In this document: in pieces, positions 23,983-33,744 of the stretch
How positions within the stretch are numbered: position 1 is the first letter of the stretch
Layout: each line of letters begins with the position of its first letter
Origin: Liolophura sinensis
Lineage: Eukaryota > Mollusca > Polyplacophora > Chitonida > Chitonidae
NCBI RefSeq assembly: GCF_032854445.1
Contig: NC_088300.1
Location: forward strand, 68,174,984 to 68,238,983
Length of the DNA stretch: 64,000 nucleotides
Reading direction: 5' to 3'
Program-made: the position numbers and the translations under genes
The notes under the pieces: generated by a model
Database searches by the model: none
Seen by the model: only the letters and a program-made list of their open reading frames with translations
What the model was told of the DNA's origin: nothing

Positions 23983-24496
23983 GTGTTTTCGTGCTTTACT
24001 TTGTGTACGAGTTGGGGAGAAGGGAGTAGGGGAGGTGGATTGTTGTACGTATCAGGAAGAGATGAATTAATCCTAGACTCAGACATGTCAGGGAACTTTC
24101 GAGATTCCTTCTTCTTAAATATATGGCATACATAATGAGCTCACTCTGCAATTGAGAATCTATGTGCCTCACTCGTGGGACAGTTGGTCAAGTTAGTCCG
24201 GTTACACCCATGGAATTGAACGTAAGTGAAATATTCTGGTATCCAGAGTTAGTCAAACAATCTGTCAACCATTTATGCTGTATATATGAAAGTTGCCTTT
24301 ATATATGCCTTTATATACCAGGTATTAAATGCTGTACTCTGTACAAAGCCAATTTTAAGATCAGACTTTCCAGTCAAACAGGGATTCTCAGAAAGATATT
24401 TTCAAGAAGATAGTTTCGAAAGTTTCCTCGAAAATTAACAAGTTAACAATAGGAATAAATAGAATGAGACAAAGACACGATTATTTGGTTTCCTGA
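22841..24496. other. Spacer between lyase B and lyase C
   Basis: Apart from the SINE fragment at 23866-23983, no gene was recognised. A 147-codon minus-strand frame at 23404-23847 has no motif and was not called. Confidence 0.5.
23866..23983 (+). repeat. SINE family 1, 3' fragment with long (AAAT)n tail
   Basis: Starts at TTTCCGGTTTCCTCCCACCA, includes a degraded 3' module and ends in about ten AAAT units. Confidence 0.8.
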
Positions 24497-24502
24497 TTTA
24501 TT
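24497..24502 (-). terminator. Polyadenylation signal of alginate lyase C
   Basis: AATAAA on the minus strand, 77 bases past the stop codon at 24579-24581. Confidence 0.6.
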
Positions 24503-24578
24503 CATTGACTAATAAACTAGAGCAGGACATCGCAGGGTGTGTGACGTCACAAGAGGTGTGACGCCATAAAGTTTGCGG

Positions 24579-26410
24579 CTAGCCAATGATGTGCGGGTGA
24601 TCATTCGTCGAGAAGTAGAAGTTCCTGAAGTAGGTGTAAGTGTCGTGAGGAGTGGACCAACTGTCATCGGACCCTCCGAAAAACGTCGAGAAAAACATGC
24701 CTGTGACCTCGACTGAACTTTCATGGCGGAACAGAAGGTTCCTGAACTCGAACACTTGATGTCCATCCACCCAAACCTTGATGTGTCCGTCTCTCTTACC
24801 AATGGTGTTGAGCTGAACTTGTTGGCTTAAGGTCTGCCACTTTCCTTTCTTATAGCGCCATGTCCCTCTGCCGAGAGAGTGACCTTTGTTAAAGTTGCAG
24901 ATCACATTGTCACGGTCACAGAAGTTGCTCTCCTGGTCGTGGGGCGCGTAGAAATACACCTCCCCGTCTCCTTCTCGTCTAAACATAAACCGGGACGTAA
25001 AGCAATGGTCGGAGTCACGGCCTCCAGAACAGGTCCTCGTTGTTCCTCCCATCAAGCCCGGTAGTTTCCCGCCTTTGACAAAATCGAAATTCTCAGCGAA
25101 ATAAACGTCGTATGTCAGAGTCATCGACGTTCTTTGGTGAATCGGGTAGGCGTAGAACTGGGCGCCTCCACGTGGGTGATGCCCTGGGTTACGTGTACCT
25201 TGAAATAAGTGTAAAGGTAAATTCTTTTTAATACTAAATTGATAATGTACATGTACATCTTATTTATATATTAATTTAAAATATAACACTATACTCTAGA
25301 ATGTCAAATCTACACACCTGATGCCAAGAAAGGTGTAAGCTAAATCAATCCAGATGGAATTAACCGGTTACGATACCTTTAGGGTAGAAAACTCTCAGAA
25401 CCTTTTCACTGCCTCCGGCTGGGTCGTCAACCAACTTCATGTTCTCTTCTCCATAAGACTTGATAGCTTTGAAGTCTTTTAGGATATCGCTTGACGGATA
25501 GTGGGTCAAGGACCAGAGGACTTCACCTGTGGAAATTAAAAACATATGCTTCATTAGTCGGAATTAAGTTTGAAGCGTGTCGGAAATAGAACGCCTGAAA
25601 TGTGTTTAATGTATGGAACGTATTGAAGGTTTGAAGCGTATCGAAAGTGTGGAGCGTATTGAAAATGAGAAGCGTATCCAAAGTGGGAAGCGTCTTGAAA
25701 GTGAGAAGTGTCTCGAAAGTGTGGTACGTATTGAAATTGTGAAGCGTATAGAAACTGTTGGGCGTATTGAAAGTGTGAAACATGTACAAAGTGTGGAGCG
25801 TATTGAAAGCCTGAAGCGTGATGAAAATGTGAAGCGCAGAGAAAGTCTGAAGCATATAGAAAGTGTGGAGCGTACTGAAAGCTTGAACCGTGTTGAATAT
25901 GTGAAGCGTATCAAACATGTGAAGCGTATCGAAAGTCTGAAGGGTATTCAAAGTGTGAAAAGTATCCAAAGTGTGAAGAGTATTAAAGAAGAGCTGAAAA
26001 GTCAGCACACCTAAATTGACGAGATATTGCATACATGAAATCAAACATACATTGTTCAGTAAATGTCATAAAATGTTAGAAAAGAAAAGGAAGCTTGTCT
26101 CCTTTATTCTCTGTGAAGTGCTGCTATTCTGGTGAAACCTTACTCACAGTCTCATTTGCTTTCTAAGGTTAAATGTATGGGTATTTTGGCTTTATGTCTT
26201 TCCATTCTATAATTTTCCTAGTTTCCGCGGGGGTGGGGGGGGGGGATATATACAAGCACATAGAGGTCTCAAAAATGCCGAACTGTGTGCTTCTCCGGTG
26301 AATATTAGTAGATCTACAAGGACATAGCGGAATTGCCGAACTCTTTACTTACCTGCGCTGAAGGTCACAGCCAGAAGCACGAACAACCCTGTTCCAATAC
26401 GCCCACTCAT
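24579..26410 (-). CDS. Alginate lyase C, polysaccharide lyase family 14 (secreted)
   Basis: Three coding exons in perfect phase: 26410-26353 (signal peptide, ends GCAG|GTAAGT), 25526-25377 (N-terminal segment, ends AAAG|GTATCG) and 25198-24579 (catalytic domain). They give 828 bases or 275 residues. Leader: MSGRIGTGLFVLLAVTFSAG. The mature part starts EVLWSLTHYPSSDILKDF and carries FVKGGKLPGLMGG, CSGGRDSDHCFTSRFMFR, GEVYFYAP (catalytic lysine and tyrosine pair of PL14), GKWQTLSQ, and FFSTFFGG, ending HPHIIG. Length and all motifs are as in known molluscan alginate lyases, so the gene looks functional. AAACAG just before the start exon (acceptor at 26417-26416) implies a 5' UTR intron, as in A. 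It is the first gene of the C-B-A series, with an 18-bp minisatellite in intron 1. Confidence 0.93.
25600..25990. repeat. 18-bp minisatellite in intron 1 of lyase C
   Basis: About 21 units near the form CGTATTGAAAGTGTGAAG, very regular in length, with substitutions. Because 18 is a multiple of three, both strands stay open and give artificial repeat 'proteins'. The array lies between exon 26410-26353 and exon 25526-25377. Confidence 0.92.
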
Positions 26411-26893
26411 TTCGTCTGTTTAAAACAACAAAATAGTGGCCATAGACAGACAAACCTTTCAAGGTTATATATAGATCAGCTTTCCAGAGTTGCCAACATA
26501 TGTATAAAAGTCATCTCTTGAATTTATCTACCGATGTTTTAAGTCAATTAAAATTCTTGGTTAAAGGAAGACATTGGGTGGACGATTAACATCAACAAAT
26601 ATCCCTTATGTCCAGAGATAGCTTTGTGCACTTCTTATACAGAAAATTAACTGCCATGGGGCATAAGTTGCATACAAATACTACCTTGTTAACCAGATTC
26701 TTCCAATATAACTAAGGTTATTTTCTTTCTTGTCAAATAAATAAATAAAGCTTCTTAAAACTACATGAATTAAACGTAGTCATCCATACTTTAATTTAAA
26801 TTGCAATCACGTGTATAAAACTCATTAACGATGTAAAGGAAGAGAAAGTCAAATGATGGATTCCTTAATTGCAATGTCGCTCATCTCACATAC

Positions 26894-26940
26894 CTTTGCC
26901 AGGACCTGTTTCCAACGACTGCTCTTGATAGGTCTGTATA
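26894..26940 (-). other. Possible non-coding first exon of alginate lyase C
   Basis: On the minus strand GGCAAAG|GTATGTGAG is a good donor and could pair with the acceptor before the start-codon exon at 26416, giving a 5' UTR intron of about 480 bases. The upstream limit is not determined. Confidence 0.3.
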
Positions 26941-28785
26941 AGGCGCCTTATTACGTACAGTAAACAACAAGCCTGGCAGATAAGATAATAAATACGCGTG
27001 GGTTGTGATGTTTTTTTAAATCAAGTGTCTTACTTCAGCTGGACATGTAGGCGTTCCAGGACAAATAAGTCGATTTACACATACCTCGTGTCTATAGGAA
27101 GTGTGTCACCAGACGATATACTAGATTATTGTTCTTTGATGGCAAGTAAGATATATAGTCTGTCTGAAGTCAAGGTCACATATATGATATTTTTGACCGT
27201 TTATATGTAATTGAAAACTGGAAAAATATATTGACGTATTCTGTGTGTTTATTTGATGACAGGTTTTGTTCCACCAGTATATACATGTACAGATCGTGCT
27301 TTTAGAAAAAGCGAGCAACAAACAATAAATTAACATCGAAGAGTTAAACAAAGATACTATTTATAGCGATTAACAGTTTGTTAACTGTTACACTCGTTGT
27401 TTTGAATAATCGAAATGATTGGTTTATTATTAATTGGTGTTTGACGGCCGTAAGGTTTATGAATGAAGGAAACCAAAGTGCCGCTAGTAAACCGTAGTGC
27501 CAACAGTAAACCTTAGTGCCGGAAGTAACTATAGTACCGGTAGTAAACCTTAATGCAGGCCTTAAACTCTACCTGTAGTGCCGGTAGTAAACCCTAGTGC
27601 CGGCGAAAAAGAAAGGGACTTGGCCAAAAATGATAATTATAACAGTCAAAGAATGATAAGAGAAATAATAATAAAAAACCCACTCAACAATTTATAAACT
27701 GTATCCTAGACCGACAAACGCATGGGTGTCAACAAAAACATACAGCGATGCTGAATGTTACAGTTTCCCTTCTGTGTGTTTCCTGGGTGCGACAAAGGTC
27801 ATTGCAACTATAACTAAGCCGTTTTTAACAAACAGTTTGGTGAAACATACAGATAGTGTCCTGAAGATAGTTAGCTTTGAATTCCACTTGTTGTAACTGA
27901 GCATGATTAATAGGATGCCATAAAATCATGCAGAAGTTACTTGTATACGTAGAGATGTTCAACAGAGAAAAACATAGTCTATCCTCAGTTTCGTATCTCA
28001 AACAATGTTTGAATTACTCCCTTTCCCTTATTTAACGAACTTGAGCATTTCTTACAATGACAATATTCTGACAAGGCTATAGGCTGTGAGACAGTGTGGC
28101 GACAACAATTTTGGTAACATTCACCTTAACTGCTGTCCAAGCTGTCTCCCTCATCTGCATTTAATCATTAACAAGTCATTCTGAAACTACCAACTGTTCG
28201 ATGAGAGTTTCTAAAGATGATTTCAAAAATGATAAACTTATTTTGACATTTGAACAAAGGAATGGGTTATGCTCTCACCAGAATTACCAAAGGAGCGTTA
28301 GATAGACTATCTTCAAAGAAAAGACAGCAAATAATGTAACGATAATTATTTCGGACGAGGAGTGGGAACAACTGTCTCCTTATAGCTGTTGCTCATTTGC
28401 TGACAGTTACTACGCCATCGTCGCTATGCGTCGTTTTTGTTATGGGCATCCGTAGTAACAAACAACGTTCGACATGAATTCGTATCTTGCGAGATCATTT
28501 AAATAATCAGACAGTCAACACAGATAAGTCTTCATACCAAAGCTGTAAAATGGGGACATACGAAGCCTAGTTGAAGTCCTATATACATGTAGTTGCACTG
28601 TTAACCTAGGCAGCTGTTCTCATTCTGGGCGACATAAAAAGATATTACACTAAAGAAGCATTGCATTATGGCGTGAGAGCAGCACTGTGTATCAGGTAAT
28701 CAATCTGTTTCAAACCAAGAGATAATTAAAACAAGAGACAAACAAAAAGAACAAGAAAAAAATAAATAAAAACGAACCAAAATAT
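26941..28785. other. Gene-free stretch upstream of lyase C
   Basis: No gene recognised. It probably contains the promoter of lyase C at its left end, but no clear TATA box could be assigned. It also holds the short tandem repeat at 27475-27610. Confidence 0.45.
27475..27610. repeat. Degenerate ~19-bp minisatellite
   Basis: About six degenerate units built on AGTAAACCTTAGTGCCGGT, for example at 27485-27545 and 27575-27605. Confidence 0.65.
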
Positions 28786-29060
28786 AATGCGTGAGTGTGT
28801 ACTTGGGGTTTAACGTCGTACTTAACAATTTTTCAGTCATATGACGACGAAGGAGTCCTTAAGGCGCATGTACTTGTAATGCGCCTCCTTGTTGCATGAC
28901 GGATTTCTACCGCTCTTTTATCCAGTGCTGCTTCACTGAGACGGCTTACCGAAGGCAAGTAAGGCGCCCCACCCGAGCCATTATACCGATATGGTACAAC
29001 CAATCGTTGCACTATCGTCTGAACGCTGGGAAGCTGAGAATGTTATTCGCTGCAACTTCC
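28786..29060 (-). repeat. SINE family 2, minus strand
   Basis: Read on the minus strand: CGGTAAGCCGTCTCAGTGAA, AAAGAGCGGTAGAAATCCGT, CAACAAGGAGGCGCATTACA, ACTGAAAAATTGTTAAGTAC and GACGTTAAACCCCAAGTACA. The 5' part is degraded around 29000-29060. Confidence 0.82.
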
Positions 29061-29084
29061 TCTTTTAAAGTCTTTGTATATATA

Positions 29085-29280
29085 TATACAAAACGACGGA
29101 GAAAAAACAAAACAAAACAAAAAAAAAAAATAAAAAAAAAAAATAACGAAACAAAAAACCCCCCCAAAACACCGTCATATGAATATATATATATATATAT
29201 ATATATAAAGGAAACATATATATACAAAGGAAACAAAACAAACAAAAACAAAAAAAAAACACCGTCATATAAAAGAAGCT
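29085..29280. repeat. Low-complexity A-rich and (TA)n tract with a repeated block
   Basis: Poly-A/AAAC runs, a (TA)n tract at 29183-29207, and two copies of AACACCGTCATAT (about 29168-29180 and 29259-29271). It resembles repeated insertion or slippage at a retroposon tail. Confidence 0.7.
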
Positions 29281-29600
29281 CTGACAACCAGTTCTATTTA
29301 CACAGTATGCAGCTAGTTGTCAGCGTCAGCTCCGAAATTATTGGATGGCCGAAGACCAGTGCAGTGAGTACGACCATATTTTGTACTGAAAAAGAAAAAC
29401 CCGAAATCACATAACTGAGGTCATAGAACTTCATTATTTATATGTAAATATTATGAGTGTGAAAAATAGCTGATTAATTCAAATATGTAGACAGATAGGA
29501 AAAGCAATTTCTCAAAGGTAACAATTTAAACAACCGGGCGTTGAGACAAATCGTACTTATTTCAATCACCATAACTAAGCTTTTATTTATCTTATATATT

Positions 29601-29785
29601 TTTTTATTTCAATTTTTATTTTATTTGAGTTTTTCACCGTGCTCAAGAATGTGTCGCTCATACAAGGCGGTCGTGGAAACCCACGACTATCAGTATGTAG
29701 CTGACAGACCTTCCACATAGCATAAACTGGATCGCACTGGTATAGGCTCCTGGGCCATTGTGCTGCGCTTGAAAACTAACCAGTA
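29601..29785 (-). repeat. SINE family 1, diverged
   Basis: The minus-strand copy retains pieces of head (CAATGGCCCAGGAGCC), body and 3' module (ACATTCTTGAGCACGG), with several internal deletions. Confidence 0.7.
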
Positions 29786-31980
29786 GGCCGACAGAAATGC
29801 TCCAGACGATAGTACAAACCTCGATGTTCACGATCACTGTTAGGGAATAAAGACGGATTTAAAAATATGTTAAAATTTGACATACCGCCATTATTTAATT
29901 ACCAGTAACTACATAATGCTAACACTGTCCCATGGAATGAATAGCGATAAAGGGTTATGAAAATACATGAATTAAATAGGGAAGTCGTTTTTATGAGGGT
30001 GAAACACTGTTTTAACCTACAGAAAACCCGTATAGAATACAGAGGTAGGCCCCTACACAAGGGCAAAACATGTACATACCTGTTCTTTTTTTTTTAAAAG
30101 CTGTTTTCAACTTTGACCGATGAATGCACGCATTGAGTGCCTTTCCAGTCACCCACAACATCACAGTCCTGCATAGCCCTATTCATTTATTTATTCGCTT
30201 ATTAAAAGCCCTTGATGAGATAACATCAAAAGAGTTGACGGAAAGAGGAAAAAAAATTAAAACCCGAGGACATCACGTACCCCTCATGCAATTCACTTAT
30301 TCACGCATGCGTAATGGTCTCCTCCACACCTTTGAAACTCATTCAAAATATCGGCTCAGCTAAAGTTGCAAACATAAATAAATAAAATTGTCCCAACTGG
30401 TCACTGCACAAAGAGTGAAGAAGAACACGTCATAGACAATCCACCTTTATTGGACAATCACGAATTGATTTGTTTATTTATTTGATTGGTGTTTTACGCC
30501 GTACTCTTTACGAACAGAAAGCTATACGTAACACAACTTGGTATACACCTTCCACTTCTGTCTCACTTTCAATATTTTGGCGATCGTGCAGCATATGGTT
30601 CATATTGCATGTTGCATTAGCAACGTTCATATTTCATTAGCAACGTTCCTTGAGTCCGTTCAACGACAACGTACTTCTTCGCTACTTTTCATTTTCGGTG
30701 ACTTAATTTACTTGATGTTAATTGTATAATAAAAACGTATTATGGAATGAAAATGGGCTGATTGTGAGAGGGTTAGCATCAAAACGTGATTTCTTTTAGC
30801 ACAGATGTACATACGGCATAGGACACTGACAATGACGAATTAACAGTGAAACATCACTGGAACGCTCCACTTAAGTAAGAGAACATCACATTTATAATTG
30901 TGGTCAGATCGGATTCAAAAGATCGGATTATTAATTGAACAGATTTTTCTTGCATAATATTTCTTAAAGCTGGATGTCGCTTTGTATAGAACCGAATATG
31001 GTTAGCAAACCCATTTTTCTATTGGACTGGCAACCGTTTTCAGTTTCAGGGCTCTGCTCCCTGACTTTGGCTGTGGATCGCAATGGTTCCGAAGGTGATG
31101 ACCAGCAATGTCCAGTGGAGTTGACTCCATTGTTGGAATCTAGGTAAGCCTGTTACACAACGTACATAGTGGAAGTAAAAAATAGTAAGAGTATCAGAGG
31201 CACCTTGGAAAACTGTATCTAAACTATATGAAATATTTAAAATTTGCTTTTGCCGAGAAAATGGGAGTTAAATATTCAGACTGTAAATGTAATTTAAAAC
31301 AGTCGTCTTTTGGTATAAGATTTAAAGGCCTTTCCTTGACTCTAAATGGCATCCTCTTAAACCTTACTCACTATGTAACTAAACCTATAAAAGAGGTAAT
31401 CTGATATTACATACAAATTACAGTGAACAAAAATTCACGACATAATGATAGATTCATTGTAAAACAATAATGTCCATAAAGCCAGTCTTACTGTCTGAAC
31501 ATTTTTCCCCTTTTCTGCGTAAACAAACATAATTTAAGATACAGTTTTAAATGGTCTTTCTAATGATGCATGATTTTCTCTTCCTTTAATTGTTTTTGGC
31601 CATTATCCGCGAGCACCAAAAGTGCTGTAAAATCAAGTCCTTACTATTCGGTAACAATATTTTGTAACTTTATCAAAAATAAACCACAGGTGATATGCTC
31701 AGCCGTCAGTTTGATAACACTGTGCGGACTGCAGGTCTGGCAACTGTGTTGTTGTATACTAGAGGTCACATGTCGACCTTGGTTTCATGACAGGAAATTG
31801 ATTTGCGCGTGCGCGCACTGTGGCAATAACTTGAATAACCAGTATACTATGCACTAAAAATCTGGATTCGTGTTCAAGGAGCTTAACCTTGGTCTATTTC
31901 TATTTCAAGATCTTTTGTGTTACATAAATCATATTTCTCGAAGCCTTTAGGCAAATTAAAGCTGCGCCATGTTTAAACAT
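29786..31980. other. Gene-free stretch
   Basis: No gene recognised. A 40-base SINE family 1 tail lies at 30471-30510. Confidence 0.5.
30471..30510 (-). repeat. SINE family 1, 3' tail fragment
   Basis: Only the 3' end remains: minus-strand AGTACGGCGTAAAACACCAA followed by an AAATAAATA tail. Confidence 0.7.
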
Positions 31981-32173
31981 GTTTATTTATTTATTTGGTT
32001 GGTGTTTTACGCCGTACTCAAGAATATTTCACATATACGACGTCGGTCAGCATTATGGTGGGAGAAAACTGGGCAGAGCTCGGGAACTTACTACCATCCG
32101 CAGGGTGCTGTCAGACCTTCACACGTACGGCCGGAGAAGAAACCTGCATGAGCTGGAATTGAACTCACCGCAA

Positions 32174-32177
<4 letters not shown>
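31981..32177 (-). repeat. SINE family 1, head-truncated
   Basis: The minus-strand copy has TGAGTTCAATTCCAGCTCAT (B-box region), body, CTCCCACCATAATGCTGACC, the 3' module and an AAATAAATAAATA tail. The head side is cut by a long (TA)n tract at 32178. Confidence 0.85.

Positions 32178-32247
<70 letters not shown>
32178..32247. repeat. (TA)n microsatellite, about 35 units
   Basis: Pure TA run bounded by ACCGCA on the left and TGCGGT on the right, so the whole block is a perfect palindrome able to form a long hairpin. Confidence 0.95.
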
Positions 32248-32251
<4 letters not shown>

Positions 32252-33744
32252 TATATGGCTTCGTTCTACCATTTGTGCTTCGTAAAAATGAAATATTGTT
32301 GTCCAATAAAGATACAAACACCATATGCTGGACTTTCTGGATATTGCCATCCAAAAATAGCTGGTCAAAAATATTTATTTTGATATTTTATTGTATCTTG
32401 CTACAGGATCGACTTGGGAGGAAGCCCTGGTCGTTTTTATAAGTATACATATACAGATAAGATGTGCAATCTTAGGATTCAGTAATTTCTTTTCAATCCA
32501 ATGAATGGGGATATATTTCATTCACTGCTTCGTTTGTATAAGGATTCCGTCGGAAAGTCTTCTACATAACGCTTGGTGAATGTAAAAGGAGCTGGCCTTA
32601 TAAACTTAATTGTTTTCCAACATATTCTGCATATAGTTATTTATGTAAATAAAGGTCTGCTAATATGGGAGAGCAGTTGGTACAAACTTGGTATCATGCT
32701 GTCAAATTTCACACAAATTTTATTAACCAGAAATTCGAATTTTTTAAACTGTACATCCACAGAACCGTAAACTGAAGGACTTTCGAGCATAAAATGCCTT
32801 TTGGACTATAACAATTACGAAATGATGGCCTGTCTTTTGAAACTAAATCAGCTAAGTCACAGGGCTAAATTATGACAATGAATTATGGTGTAGTCCCATG
32901 TCGATACGTATTAATACTGCACTGGACATTTAAAATATAATTGCTTTTACCGAGAAAAGGGCGGTTAAATATAAGTCAATGATTTTCAGTTTAGTAATCA
33001 CAAACATTTTTTGTCGAATAATTGAAATAATATCTATCTCAAAATGTTTTACTTAATCCCGTAAAGCTTCTGTTAACAATATGCACAGGAGATTTTCCGT
33101 ACAAAGCTATTAATCTGACCTTGTGTTTAAATTGAGACTAAAGAGACTGAATTTCATAGTTTCATAGTGGCTTTTAATAAATTGAAATCAACATCGCTGC
33201 ATCACCCCCCTCCCCCCCCACCTCCCAGCGATTATGCTTAAGCCATGGTGCTAGGGGGCGTGTAATTTGCTATCATACATATACGTGAACAGGTATAATA
33301 AAACCCTAACTGAGGCAAATTCACAAGAGGCTGTATTTCAACGATTACGTGTGATTACCTCTCCACCTACCACACTGTCGTCGCTGCCCTGGTTTATCTC
33401 TCTATGTTGTACATCATATATCATACGATCATCGCTGCTATCGTGTTGTTCTCAAAGCTGTAGTATATTCTATTGTATGTAAAAGCTGTTAGTAGTTTGA
33501 TGCAGTTTCATGCAATAGTGCAGACGTTCAACATGATACAGTCACGGCCACGTACAAGACATATTTATTTATTTAATTGGTATTTTACACCGCGCTTAAG
33601 AATAGCCACGTAGAATCAAGTTCCTTTTTAAGCTAAAGTGGGCTCACAACACCTGTCGCCAAGACAGAAAAGAAGGTTGTCCACGGTTTACTTTGGTGCT
33701 GAGTGATTTTGGATACAGTTCAGTATGAAGACCTGCAGGCAGCA
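32248..33744. other. Spacer upstream of the urea symporter
   Basis: No gene recognised. It should include the promoter and 5' UTR of the DUR3-like gene. It contains a C-rich run at 33205-33222 and a SINE family 1 tail at 33562-33606. Confidence 0.45.
33562..33606 (-). repeat. SINE family 1, 3' tail fragment
   Basis: Minus-strand 3' module fragment (ATTCTTAAGCGCGGTGTAAA) with an AAATAAATA tail. Confidence 0.65.

Noticed and set aside
25523-26044. Long open frames on both strands (133 and 173 codons) that look like repeat proteins
   Set aside because: They are produced by the 18-bp minisatellite, whose unit length is a multiple of three; no start context, splice support or known domain.
29012-29287. 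Phe- and Tyr-rich open frames
   Set aside because: Translations of poly-A and (TA)n tracts.
32091-32383. Open frames with (Tyr-Ile)n
   Set aside because: Translations of the (TA)n microsatellite beside a SINE.
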